In this document: piece after piece, positions 19,842 to 28,992 of the stretch | How the letters are laid out: every line of letters begins with the position of its first letter | Numbering within the stretch: the stretch's first letter is position 1 | DNA from: Streptomyces sp. NBC_00490 | GTDB lineage: Bacteria; Actinomycetota; Actinomycetes; Streptomycetales; Streptomycetaceae | Reading direction: 5' to 3' | Length of the DNA stretch: 64,000 nucleotides | Assembly (NCBI RefSeq): GCF_036013645.1 | Contig: NZ_CP107869.1 | Span: 6,944,001 to 7,008,000 of the forward strand | The notes under the pieces: generated by a model | Seen by the model: the letters and a program-made list of their open reading frames with translations, nothing else | Databases searched by the model: none | What the model was told of the DNA's origin: nothing | Position numbers and translations under genes: made by a program

Positions 19842-20460
19842 CATCTCGCTGCTGATCGTCGACGACCATCCCGTCGTACGGGACGGTCTGCGCGGCATGT
19901 TCGAGAACGCCCCCGGATTCACCGTCCTCGGCGAGGCGTCGAACGGCGTCGAGGCGCTGGCGCGGGCCGCCGCGCTCGACCCCGACGTGATCCTGATGGA
20001 TCTGCGCATGCCGGGCGGCGGGGGAGTCGACGCCATCCGGGAACTGACCCGCCGGGCCGCCCGCGCGAAAGTCCTCGTCCTCACCACGTACGACACGGAC
20101 TCGGACACCCTGCCCGCCATCGAGGCGGGCGCGACGGGCTATCTGCTCAAGGACGCCCCGCGCGACGAGCTGTTCACGGCCGTCCGCGCGGCGGCGGACG
20201 GCCGTACGGTCCTCTCCCCGGCCGTCGCCTCCCGCCTGGTCTCGGCCGTGCGCGCCCCCGGCAACGAACCGCTCTCCGCGCGCGAACGCGAGGTGCTGGC
20301 CCTGGTCGCCAGGGGCACGTCCAACCGGGAGATCGCCCGGGAACTGTTCATCAGCGAGGCGACCGTGAAGACCCATCTCACCCACCTGTACGCCAAGCTG
20401 GGCGTCAAGGACCGGGCGGCCGCGGTGGCGACGGCGTACGAGCGAGGGATCCTCGGCTAG
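19831..20460 (+). CDS. LuxR/NarL-family response regulator
   Basis: A 209-residue regulator. The receiver has the acid pair Asp11-Asp12, phospho-acceptor Asp57 (VILMDLRMPG), Thr85/86 and Lys107 (YLLKDAP). A C-terminal LuxR helix-turn-helix (about 145-205: LSAREREVLALVARGTSNRE) binds DNA. It partners the overlapping kinase and most likely regulates the ABC-2 exporter upstream. Its TAG stop overlaps the TAG stop of the convergent sulfatase gene by four bases. Confidence 0.94.
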   Translation: MTRDISLLIVDDHPVVRDGLRGMFENAPGFTVLGEASNGVEALARAAALDPDVILMDLRMPGGGGVDAIRELTRRAARAKVLVLTTYDTDSDTLPAIEAGATGYLLKDAPRDELFTAVRAAADGRTVLSPAVASRLVSAVRAPGNEPLSAREREVLALVARGTSNREIARELFISEATVKTHLTHLYAKLGVKDRAAAVATAYERGILG

Positions 20461-21875
20461 TCCGGGTACGGCAGCAGGGTGCCGGCGGTCTTCTCCCAGG
20501 ACGCCTTCAGCTCGGCGAGCAACTCGGGCTCGTCCGGGGCCAGATCGGCCTGTTCGCGGGAGTCGGCGGCCAGGTTGTAGAGGTGGTCGGTCCTGTCGGC
20601 GTCCTGGTAGTACTTCCAGTCCCCGCGGCGCAGCGCCCGGTTGGCCCGCACCCGCCAGAACAGGTCCCGCTCGGGCAGCTCCTCGCCCTTGAGCAGGTAT
20701 CCGGCGAGGCTCGTGCCGTCGAGCGGATACGCCGGGTCGGGGCGCGCGCCGCCGATCTCCAGCAGGGTCGCCGTCCAGTCGGGGGAGAAGTTGGGCTCGT
20801 GGCTGACCTGGTGGCCGTCGACGCGGGCGGGCCAGCGCACGATCGTCGGAACGCGGATACCGCCTTCGAGCAGCACGAACTTCTCGCCGCTGAGCGGCCA
20901 GTTGTAGGAGTAGCGCTCACCGCCGTTGTCGCTGGCGAACAGGACGAGGGTGTTCTCCTCCTGCCCGGAGCGGCGCAGCGCGGCGAGCACCTCGCCGACG
21001 GCGGCGTCCAGGCTCTCCACCATCTCCTTGTACTTCTCGACCGAGCCGCCGTCGAAGTGGTTGAGCGCGGCGACGACCTCGGCCTGCGTCTTCGCGGCGC
21101 GGATCTTCGCCTCGATCCCGGCGCCCGTCTCCTCGTCGCCCTCCGCGAGCCACGGCCAGTGCGGGGTGGTGAAGTTGAGGTTCAGCAGCCAGGGCCTGTC
21201 GTGGTCCCGGCCGACGTACTCGACGGCCCGCTCGGTCAGGACCTCGGTGTAGTAGCGCAGGTCCTTGTAGGTGGCGTCGCCCTCGTACAGGTCGTACTCG
21301 CCGAGCTGGCCGAGCTTGGAGAAGTACTCCAGCACACCGCCGTGGTTGCCGAAGAACTCGTCCCAGCCGGACTTGGTGGGGCTGTAGTCCGGCAGCCAGC
21401 CGCAGTGCCACTTGCCGATGAGGGCGGTGGCGTAACCGGCCTTCTTCAGCAAGGAGGCGAGCGTGGGGTGGTTCGGGTCCAGCCCCTGCGTCCGGTTTCC
21501 GATCGGCTCGGCGAGCCCGCCCGGGGTACGTCCCGGATAGCGCCCCGTGTAGAGGCTGAACCGGGTCGGCGAGCAGGTGGCCGACCCCGAGTACGCGTCG
21601 GTGAACCGCACACCCTGCCGGGCCAGCCGGTCCAGGTGCGGCGTCCTGATGTGCGGGGCGCCGTAGGAGGACAGGTCGGCCCAGCCGAGGTCGTCACCGA
21701 GGATGACCAGGAGGTTGGGGCGCCTGCCGGCGGAGGCGGCACGGCGGGCCCGGAAGGGGCGCTCGGCGGGGGCGGCGGTCTCAGCGGCCTCGGCGGCGGC
21801 GGCCGTACCGGCGACGGCGGTCACGGCACCGCCACCGACGAGACCACCGAAGGCACGACGGGATATCTCGGGCAT
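20457..21875 (-). CDS. Tat-exported type I sulfatase
   Basis: A 472-residue arylsulfatase-family hydrolase. A twin-arginine signal (SRRAFGG, residues 5-11) and Ala-rich hydrophobic region precede the mature domain. Asp61-Asp62 (LGDDLGW) are metal ligands. Cys101 in CSPTR is the cysteine oxidised to formylglycine, the catalytic residue; the oxidised and folded enzyme fits export by Tat. GKWHCGW and ASDNGGE are further metal and active-site motifs. The natural sulfate ester is unknown. It lies alone, convergent with the response regulator gene. Confidence 0.92.
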   Translation of the reverse strand: MPEISRRAFGGLVGGGAVTAVAGTAAAAEAAETAAPAERPFRARRAASAGRRPNLLVILGDDLGWADLSSYGAPHIRTPHLDRLARQGVRFTDAYSGSATCSPTRFSLYTGRYPGRTPGGLAEPIGNRTQGLDPNHPTLASLLKKAGYATALIGKWHCGWLPDYSPTKSGWDEFFGNHGGVLEYFSKLGQLGEYDLYEGDATYKDLRYYTEVLTERAVEYVGRDHDRPWLLNLNFTTPHWPWLAEGDEETGAGIEAKIRAAKTQAEVVAALNHFDGGSVEKYKEMVESLDAAVGEVLAALRRSGQEENTLVLFASDNGGERYSYNWPLSGEKFVLLEGGIRVPTIVRWPARVDGHQVSHEPNFSPDWTATLLEIGGARPDPAYPLDGTSLAGYLLKGEELPERDLFWRVRANRALRRGDWKYYQDADRTDHLYNLAADSREQADLAPDEPELLAELKASWEKTAGTLLPYPD

Positions 21876-21964
21876 GCCCTTCAGTGGATCAACCGACCCC
21901 GCCTCCTGACCAGAAATCCGCCGCGGAGTTCACGGACCTGCAACGTTGCCCGAGCCAACCGGTC

Positions 21965-24900
21965 TCAGCCGAGCTCCGGCTGCCCGGAGAAGGCGGCCCG
22001 CAGGAGATTGTTCCGTTTCCTGTTGATCTGGGTGGTCAACTGGATTGCCAGGGCGCAGCATCCGGTCAGCGCGGCCGTGGTGAGCAGTGGGATTCGCCAG
22101 CTGCCGGTCAGCTGCCTTCCGGTGTCGATAGCGGCCCACAACAGGAACGGTAGGAGAACCGCTCCGAAGATGGCCGCCAGAGTCACGACGTCGTCCAAGT
22201 CACGGTCCAACGAGGGCCTGAGCGCGATGAACAGCAGTCCCGCAGTGGCGACGAGTGCGAGGCAGACCACCTTGGCCAGTTCCGGGGGTCCCCAGGGACC
22301 GAGACCGAACGGGTGCCAGCCGAACACCTGCGAGGCGACGCGCGTGCCGCCGGTTCCGACGGTGAGGAGAGTCAGCAGACCTCCCGCGGCCCAGGCCACG
22401 GCGTTCAGGGTGCGCGGTGGATCCGGCTGCTCCTGGATCTGGCACCACTGGGTCCGCAGATCCTGTGCGCTGTGCCGCAGCCGCGCGCCGAACCGGACTG
22501 CCGGGTCACCGAACCGGATCTTGACGAGTTCTACCTGCACCGCCCACGGCAGAGCCCGCAGCACGGCCTGCTGCGTCGGTGCCACACCGTGGATCCTCAA
22601 CAGCACATCGCGCAGCGGTTCCAGGGCCTGTCTGCCCCGGCCCGACGCCGCCGCCGGACTCTTGAAGGCGAACTCGCACAGACGTCGGCGATCGAGCAGA
22701 GGGCCCCTGGCGGAGACGTGAGACGGTAGCTCCAGCAGCTCCCAGGCCGCGTTGACCTGGCTGTCCACCTCGCCCCAGGTGGCGTCTCCGCTGGGCAGCC
22801 TCGCCCATCGAAATGTGGCACAGGCGAACAGAGGTATGCCGATATGCGGGTGGACGGCCGTGATGCCTGCTGCCGGTTCCATGTCCGCCGCCAGATCGGA
22901 GGCGGGATGCCCGTCGAGCCGCCCGCAGTCCATCAGCCACGCGACCCGCGCCGCGATCGTCTTCAGCGCGCCGCTGTACGGCAGCCCGCTCCAGATCCAG
23001 CCGTACTGCTGGTCGCGGGGGAGGCCCGAGGGGGGAGTCCACTCGCTCAGGGCGTCGCGCACGTCCGGGTTGCAGATCAGGGAGGCCAGATTCCAAGCCG
23101 CCGTCCGCGCGACGGGGAAGACCACCGGGTGTCCACTCCACAGCAGCCCCGCCAGTTGTATCGCCGCCGCCGGCGTCCCCACCGCCCTGAGTGAGCGCAC
23201 CGCCCAGATCTCGCCCAGTTCGGCCCGCCGGGCCAGCGACGACACCGCCACGTCCCCCATCGCCTGGAGTGCCGTACGCGCCTCGTCGTCCTGTTGCCCG
23301 GCCAGGGCCTGCGCCGCCTCCTGGCGCCCCGACACGGTCAGGGCCCGCAGTGCCGCCGTCCGCCGCGCCGAGGCGGGCCCCTGTGCCGTCTCGACGAGCG
23401 CCTCCAGGACCCGCCGCCCCCGCGGGCTGTTGCTGGCGGCCAGCGTGCCGAGCCCCTTGGCGATGTGACCGTGGGGATCGCCAGGGGCGCCGAGCCCATC
23501 GAGGAAGAACGTCAGGATCTCCTCGGCAAGATCCTCCTCGATGTGCACGGCGTCGGCCAGACACTGCAGGGCGAGCACCTTGCGCCACATGTCGGCGTCC
23601 TCGAAGACCTCGCGTACCACCCGGGTGCAGGAGCCACGGGTGACCGCGCACCACATGCGCACGGTCTCCCGCCACGGTTTGGGGTCCCGCCGGTAGTGGT
23701 GCATCAACGTCCGCTCGTCGGCGCGCAGTTCACAGGCCGCCAGGTACTCGAGCAGCGTGAGGTGGGTGAACTGGTAGTGACGGCCGCGGTCGATGTCCTT
23801 GATCAGCTCGCTGCGGCTGACGATCTCCCGCAGCATTCCCTGGAGATGAGGGCTGCGGTCCAGGTCGAAGCCGGGCAGCAGCTCCTCGACGACGGACTCG
23901 AACTGCTCGCGCGTGATCTCCTGCTGGTCGCCGCGCGCCGACGACTCGCTCAGCTGCTTGAGAGCCAGCCGCTGGAGCACCAGGGTCTTGCGGCCCGCGT
24001 GGTACGAACCGATCGCCTCGCTGCGGTTCAGCAGCCGGTCCCGGTCCAGCAGATGGGCGACCGCCATGTCGTAGAAGCGGGACCGGGAGTTGGGCAGCGG
24101 GCCGACGCTCTCGGGCCGGTCGCCGGACTGGAGGTAGGCGATCAGGGTGAGCATCAGCGGGCTGCGCGCCAGCACCATCAGTTCCGGGTCGTCCTGGAGC
24201 GCCTGGAAGATCCGGGCCGCTGTGACCTGGTCGGCGAGCTCGGGCCACTTCGCCAGGAAGCGCAGGATGGAGGCGTCGTCGAACTCGGCGACCCGGATCT
24301 CCTGGTCGAACACGTCCTGCAGCTGCTGGTCGTAGGCAGCTGTCCGGCACGAGACGACCATGTCGCAGTCGGGATGCCGGACGGCGAATTCATGGAGGTC
24401 GCGGACCACCCGCTCGAACTCCTCGGAACCGACCTCGTCCAGTCCGTCGAAGAAGACCCGCAGTCCGCCGGAGTCCAGACGCCTCTCCACCATCTCCGCC
24501 GCGGTGGCGATGCCCGCCTGCTGGAACTTCTCGGTGATGAGCTCCTCGAAGGGGTCCTTCCTGCGGTTGCACGCGTGCAGTTCGACGATCACGGGCACGA
24601 CCTTGTCGTCCCCGCCGTCCGCCCAGTCCAGCATCTCGTGCTTGAGCAGCAGGGTCTTGCCTGCCCCGGGGTCCCCCAGCAGAACGGTGCGGCGGTGGCC
24701 GTGCAGCAGCCCCGCCGCGTCGGTGCGCCCGCCGTTCTGCTCGCACTGCAGCGGCACATAGACGTCCCGCAGACCGGGCGGGCGCCCGCCCTCACCGTCT
24801 CGGTCGCCGGGCGAGAGGCCGATCCGCACTCGTGCGCACTCGACCCGGACCTGGTCGCGGTAGCGCTTCAGCCGGCGGCCGCCGACCGGGCGGAGCCGCC

Positions 24901-25045
24901 GGTACAGCCTGCGTACCGCGTGCGGAGTTGCCTGTGCGGCCCATGTGGCCAGAGTGGTGAAGTAAGGGCGCGCCACGAACAGAATCAGCGCCAAGAGGCC
25001 GACACCGAACGCGGAACCCAGAAGAGTCTGGATCTGTCCGCTCAC
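21965..25045 (-). CDS. Membrane-tethered NACHT-domain NTPase (STAND class)
   Basis: A 1026-residue protein. One membrane helix at about 8-26 is followed by a basic linker. The NACHT domain has Walker A GDPGAGKT (124-131), Walker B RVFFDGLDE (196-204) with the extra acids typical of NACHT, and sensor-1 Arg234 in SCRTAAY. A winged-helix-like region and Ala/Leu-rich helical repeats (HEAT-like, about 500-720) follow. Four more helices lie at about 860-1010. NACHT proteins are signal-dependent switches; several bacterial ones are antiphage systems, others have unknown roles, so defence is only a hypothesis. GTG start at 25045 without a strong ribosome site. No effector or partner gene lies next to it; neighbours are a sulfatase and glgX. 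Confidence 0.85.
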   Translation of the reverse strand: MSGQIQTLLGSAFGVGLLALILFVARPYFTTLATWAAQATPHAVRRLYRRLRPVGGRRLKRYRDQVRVECARVRIGLSPGDRDGEGGRPPGLRDVYVPLQCEQNGGRTDAAGLLHGHRRTVLLGDPGAGKTLLLKHEMLDWADGGDDKVVPVIVELHACNRRKDPFEELITEKFQQAGIATAAEMVERRLDSGGLRVFFDGLDEVGSEEFERVVRDLHEFAVRHPDCDMVVSCRTAAYDQQLQDVFDQEIRVAEFDDASILRFLAKWPELADQVTAARIFQALQDDPELMVLARSPLMLTLIAYLQSGDRPESVGPLPNSRSRFYDMAVAHLLDRDRLLNRSEAIGSYHAGRKTLVLQRLALKQLSESSARGDQQEITREQFESVVEELLPGFDLDRSPHLQGMLREIVSRSELIKDIDRGRHYQFTHLTLLEYLAACELRADERTLMHHYRRDPKPWRETVRMWCAVTRGSCTRVVREVFEDADMWRKVLALQCLADAVHIEEDLAEEILTFFLDGLGAPGDPHGHIAKGLGTLAASNSPRGRRVLEALVETAQGPASARRTAALRALTVSGRQEAAQALAGQQDDEARTALQAMGDVAVSSLARRAELGEIWAVRSLRAVGTPAAAIQLAGLLWSGHPVVFPVARTAAWNLASLICNPDVRDALSEWTPPSGLPRDQQYGWIWSGLPYSGALKTIAARVAWLMDCGRLDGHPASDLAADMEPAAGITAVHPHIGIPLFACATFRWARLPSGDATWGEVDSQVNAAWELLELPSHVSARGPLLDRRRLCEFAFKSPAAASGRGRQALEPLRDVLLRIHGVAPTQQAVLRALPWAVQVELVKIRFGDPAVRFGARLRHSAQDLRTQWCQIQEQPDPPRTLNAVAWAAGGLLTLLTVGTGGTRVASQVFGWHPFGLGPWGPPELAKVVCLALVATAGLLFIALRPSLDRDLDDVVTLAAIFGAVLLPFLLWAAIDTGRQLTGSWRIPLLTTAALTGCCALAIQLTTQINRKRNNLLRAAFSGQPELG

Positions 25046-25127
25046 GGACCGAGGCTACCGGCTCGGCCCTGCCCCACGAACGGCTTTGCTCACGAAGGCA
25101 GTTGAGGCCTCATCGGAACCCCACCGC

Positions 25128-27362
25128 CTACCCCGCCACCTTCAACAACAACACCGCCCGAGCCGGCACCGTGATCGCCGTCCCCGCCCGATGCGTCACC
25201 CCCGGCTCCTCCGCCTGGGTCTCCCGGGCCGTGTCGATGACCACCTCGTACCGTTCCGCCCACGGCGGGCCCGGCAGGACGAAGCTTGCCGGACGGTCTC
25301 CGGCGTGCAGTACGGCGAGGAAGCTGTCGTCGACGATCGGGGCGCCCCGCTCGTCGCGTCCGGGGATGTCGCGGCCGGACAGATACATGCCGAGGGTGGG
25401 TGCCGGGGCGTACCAGTCCCGTTCCGTCATCTCCGTGCCGCGTGCCGTGAACCAGGCCAGGTCCCGCAGCCCGTCCGCGGAGTGCGCCCGTCCGGAGAAG
25501 AAGGCCCGGCGGCGCAGGACCGGGTGTTGGTGCCGGAGTGCGATGAGCCTCGACGTCAGGTCGAACAGGGCCTTCCAGCCCGGCTGTTCCAGCAGCCCCC
25601 AGTCCAGCCAGCTGATCTCGTTGTCCTGGCAGTACGCGTTGTTGTTGCCGCGCTGGGTCCGTCCCAGCTCGTCGCCCGCGACCAGCATCGGCACCCCCGT
25701 CGACAGCAGCAGCGTCGTCAGCAGGTTGCGCAGTTGACGGCGCCTGAGCCCCCGTACCCGCTCGTCGTCGGTCTCGCCCTCCGCCCCGCAGTTCCACGAC
25801 CGGTTGTCGTCCGAACCGTCCCGGTTGCCCTCGCCGTTGGCCTCGTTGTGCTTGCGCTCGTAGGACACCATGTCCCGCAGCGTGAAACCGTCGTGCGCGG
25901 TCACGAAGTTGACCGAGGCGTACGGGCGTCGGCCGCCCCAGGCGTAGAGATCGCTGGACCCCGACAGGCGGTAGCCGAGATCCCGCACGTCCGGCAGCGC
26001 GCCCCGCCAGAAGTCCCGTACGGCGTTGCGGTACCGGTCGTTCCACTCCGTCCACAGCGGAGGGAAGGCGCCGACCTGGTAGCCGCCCGACCCCACGTCC
26101 CACGGTTCGGCGATCAGCTTCACGCGCCGCAGCACCGGGTCCTGGGCGATCACCGCCAGGAACGGGGACAGCATGTCGACGTCGTGCATGGAGCGGGCCA
26201 GCGCGGCGGCGAGGTCGAAGCGGAAGCCGTCGACGCCCATCTCCGTCACCCAGTAGCGCAGGGAGTCGGTGATGAGTCGCAGGACATGCGGCTGGACCAC
26301 GTGCAGGGTGTTGCCGCAGCCCGTGTAGTCGGCGTACCTCCGGGCGTCCGACTGCAGCCTGTAGTAGCCCCGGTTGTCGATGCCCTTCAGCGACAGCGTC
26401 GGGCCCAGCTCGCCCGCCTCCGCGGTGTGGTTGTAGACCACGTCGAGGATGACCTCGATCCCGGCGGCGTGCAGGGCGCGCACCATGCGCTTGAACTCGC
26501 CGACCTGCTGACCGGTCGTACCGGAGGCGGCGTAGGTGGCGTGCGGGGCGAAGTAGCCGATGGAGTTGTAGCCCCAGTAGTTCTTGAGGCCTCGCCGCAG
26601 CAGGTGGTCCTCGTGGGCGAACTGGTGCACGGGGAGCAGCTCCACAGCCGTGACGCCCAGCTTCACCAGGTGTTCTATGGCCGCCGGGTGCGCCAGCCCG
26701 GCGTAGGTGCCGCGCAGTTCCTCGGGTATCCCCGGGTGCAGTTTCGTGAAGCCCCGGACGTGCAGTTCGTAGATGACGGAGTCCGCCCACGGTGTCTTCG
26801 GACGGCGGTCGTCCTCCCACTCGTCGTCATCGTGGACGACGACACCCTTGGGGACGAACGGCGCCGAGTCCCGCTCGTCGCGCACGGTGTCGGCGACCTG
26901 CTGCTGCGGCCAGTCGCGGACATGCCCGTACACCTCGGGCGGCAGACTGAAGTCGCCGTCCACCGCGCGGGCGTACGGGTCGAGAAGCAGCTTCGCCGGG
27001 TTCCAGCGGCCGCCGGTCCACGGGTCCCAGCGGCCGTGCACCCGGTAGCCGTACCGCTGCCCGGGCATGACGCCCGGCACGAAGCCGTGCCAGATCTCGT
27101 GCGTCAGCTCGGTCAGCCGGGCCCGTGTCTCCTTGCCCCGCTCGTCGAAGAGGCACAGCTCGACCCCTTCGGCGCCGCCCGCCCACAGCGCGAAGTTGGT
27201 GCCCGCGACCCCGTCGGGGCCCACCCGGAACCGGGATCCCAGGGGCGTGGGTGCGCCCGGCCACACGGGTACCCCCGGTGCGGACGGCGTGCGCCGCGCA
27301 CCGTTCACGACGGCCGGACCCGCTTCCTCGGCCACCGCCTCCTGCTCGGCTGCGCTGGACAC
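25128..27362 (-). CDS. glgX: Glycogen debranching enzyme (isoamylase type)
   Basis: A 744-residue GH13 enzyme that hydrolyses alpha-1,6 branches of glycogen. A CBM48-like N-terminal domain (about 38-150) precedes the (beta/alpha)8 barrel with DVVYNHT (307-313), nucleophile Asp383 (GFRFDLAAAL), acid Glu419 (LIAEPWD) and Asp491 (TAHDGFT). NNNAYCQDNEISWLDW is a GlgX hallmark. I chose GTG at 27362 because GGAGGA lies seven bases upstream; a GTG at 27377 has no such site. It is divergent from the L,D-transpeptidase at 27605, and a repeat fragment lies in the gap. Confidence 0.93.
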   Translation of the reverse strand: MSSAAEQEAVAEEAGPAVVNGARRTPSAPGVPVWPGAPTPLGSRFRVGPDGVAGTNFALWAGGAEGVELCLFDERGKETRARLTELTHEIWHGFVPGVMPGQRYGYRVHGRWDPWTGGRWNPAKLLLDPYARAVDGDFSLPPEVYGHVRDWPQQQVADTVRDERDSAPFVPKGVVVHDDDEWEDDRRPKTPWADSVIYELHVRGFTKLHPGIPEELRGTYAGLAHPAAIEHLVKLGVTAVELLPVHQFAHEDHLLRRGLKNYWGYNSIGYFAPHATYAASGTTGQQVGEFKRMVRALHAAGIEVILDVVYNHTAEAGELGPTLSLKGIDNRGYYRLQSDARRYADYTGCGNTLHVVQPHVLRLITDSLRYWVTEMGVDGFRFDLAAALARSMHDVDMLSPFLAVIAQDPVLRRVKLIAEPWDVGSGGYQVGAFPPLWTEWNDRYRNAVRDFWRGALPDVRDLGYRLSGSSDLYAWGGRRPYASVNFVTAHDGFTLRDMVSYERKHNEANGEGNRDGSDDNRSWNCGAEGETDDERVRGLRRRQLRNLLTTLLLSTGVPMLVAGDELGRTQRGNNNAYCQDNEISWLDWGLLEQPGWKALFDLTSRLIALRHQHPVLRRRAFFSGRAHSADGLRDLAWFTARGTEMTERDWYAPAPTLGMYLSGRDIPGRDERGAPIVDDSFLAVLHAGDRPASFVLPGPPWAERYEVVIDTARETQAEEPGVTHRAGTAITVPARAVLLLKVAG

Positions 27363-27482
27363 CCTTCGTCCTCCCACGGCTCGGGGGACGACCTGGAAGG
27401 AGAGCGCACGGCATCCCGGCCGCGGCTCCCCAAGAGCGTCGTCCTCCCCACTGTTCTGCCCAACGGTTGGCCAACCGACCCG

Positions 27483-27523
27483 CGCCTGCGAGGGGCGCGA
27501 GGAACCGCGCGATCAGCCCCACC
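27483..27523. repeat. Possible partial/variant interspersed repeat, copy E
   Basis: GAGGGGCGCGAGGAACCGCG followed by CGATCAGCCCCACCGG shares the GGGGCGCG and GCGATCA(A/G)CCCC ends with the inverted copy at 50149-50223 but lacks the central GCGGCTCCGCCGC hairpin. It lies in the glgX / L,D-transpeptidase gap. Relationship is likely but not certain. Confidence 0.55.
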
Positions 27524-27604
27524 GGGCGGAGGATCCATGACGGCGTGTCAGCGGAGCGCCTCGCACTCACGTTTCCCCAGGGCGGGCCGGTCGTTGGGTG
27601 CGAT

Positions 27605-28825
27605 GTGAGGCACGTACAAGGGCGCGCTCGGCGCGCAGGGGCCGCACTGGCCGCCGTACTGACATGGGCCGGACTGCTGGCCGGCTGCACTTCCGGATCC
27701 ACGGGAGGGATCGATCTCGGCGGGCTGGGCAAGCCCCCCGCACCCGAGGACGTCATCCGCGTCCTGCCCGACGACAACAGCAAGGGCGTCCGGCAGGACA
27801 CCAGATTCCTTGTCCGCGTACCCAGCGGGCGGCTGGAGTCGGTCGAGGTCGTCAAGGCGCAGGACGCGCAGGAGACCCCGGTGTCCGGGCACATCTCCGA
27901 CGACGGCCTGCGCTGGGAACCCGACGAGGAGAGGCTCGCGCTCGCCGCCAAGTACACCGTCGACGTGGTGGCCCTGGACGGGCACGGGCGCCGCTCCGCC
28001 CGGCACACCACCTTCACCACGTACGTCCCCGACGAGCGCTTCATCGGATACGTCAGCCCGGAGAACCGCTCCACGGTCGGCACCGGAATGATCGTCTCCC
28101 TGGAGTTCAACCGGGAGATCGAGAACCGGGCCGCCGTCGAACGCGCCGTCCACGTCACGTCCGAGCCGCCCGTCGAGATCCGCCCGCACTGGTTCGGCAC
28201 GGGCCGCCTCGACTTCCGTCCCGAGCGCTACTGGAAGCCCGGCACCCGGGTCACCGTCGGGCTGCGGCTGCGGGACGTCGAAGGGGCGCCCGGCGTCTAC
28301 GGGTTGCAGTACAAGACGTTCTCCTTCACCGTCGGCCGCAGCCAGGTCTCCCTGGTCGACGCGGCGAAGCACACCATGCAGGTGCGGCGTGAGGGCGAGC
28401 TGCTCGCCACCGTGCCGATCACGGCGGGCGCCCCGAGGACGACGACGTACAACGGCAAAATGGTCGTCTCCGAGATGCTCGAGGTCACCCGGATGAACAG
28501 CCGCACGGTCGGCTTCGGCGGCGAGTACGACATCCCGGACGTCCCGCACGCCATGCGCCTGACCGACTCCGGCACCTTCCTGCACGGCAACTACTGGGCG
28601 CCGGACGCCCCCGGCAAGGTCAATGTCAGCCACGGCTGTGTGGGTCTGAGGGACGTGAAGGGGGGCGGTTCGGACACCCCGGCGGGCTGGTTCTTCGACC
28701 GCAGCCTCATCGGGGACGTGGTGGAGGTCGTCCACAGCAATGACAAAAAGGTCGCTCCTGACAACGGCCTCGGAGGGTGGAATATGGGCTGGAAGGAGTG
28801 GAAGGCGGGCAGCGCGGTGAAGTAG
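27605..28825 (+). CDS. L,D-transpeptidase lipoprotein (YkuD) 1
   Basis: A 406-residue exported lipoprotein that should make 3-3 cross-links in peptidoglycan. The lipobox LLAG-Cys28 ends the signal peptide. Two Ig-like domains (about 45-145 and 146-245) precede the YkuD domain (about 246-385), whose active site is Cys345 with His343 (SHGCVGLRD) and His327 (FLHGNYW). A C-terminal Trp-rich tail (GGWNMGWKEW) is usual in this family. GTG at 27605 is the most credible start: upstream codons are not signal-like. It is followed 167 bases later by a close paralogue; the gap shows no hairpin I trust. Confidence 0.92.
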   Translation: MRHVQGRARRAGAALAAVLTWAGLLAGCTSGSTGGIDLGGLGKPPAPEDVIRVLPDDNSKGVRQDTRFLVRVPSGRLESVEVVKAQDAQETPVSGHISDDGLRWEPDEERLALAAKYTVDVVALDGHGRRSARHTTFTTYVPDERFIGYVSPENRSTVGTGMIVSLEFNREIENRAAVERAVHVTSEPPVEIRPHWFGTGRLDFRPERYWKPGTRVTVGLRLRDVEGAPGVYGLQYKTFSFTVGRSQVSLVDAAKHTMQVRREGELLATVPITAGAPRTTTYNGKMVVSEMLEVTRMNSRTVGFGGEYDIPDVPHAMRLTDSGTFLHGNYWAPDAPGKVNVSHGCVGLRDVKGGGSDTPAGWFFDRSLIGDVVEVVHSNDKKVAPDNGLGGWNMGWKEWKAGSAVK

Positions 28826-28992
28826 CCAGGTGGGGGGCGGGGTCGGGCCCCGGTCGAGCGGGCGCAGTTGGGACCGAACGGTGACAATCGCACCCCGCCG
28901 ACGGGCCTGATCTTGCGGTTAATATCGCCGGACGCGCGGGACGCGCAGGGGTTGCGGGCCTGGGACCGGGCCCGGCGAGGGGAGAAAACATC

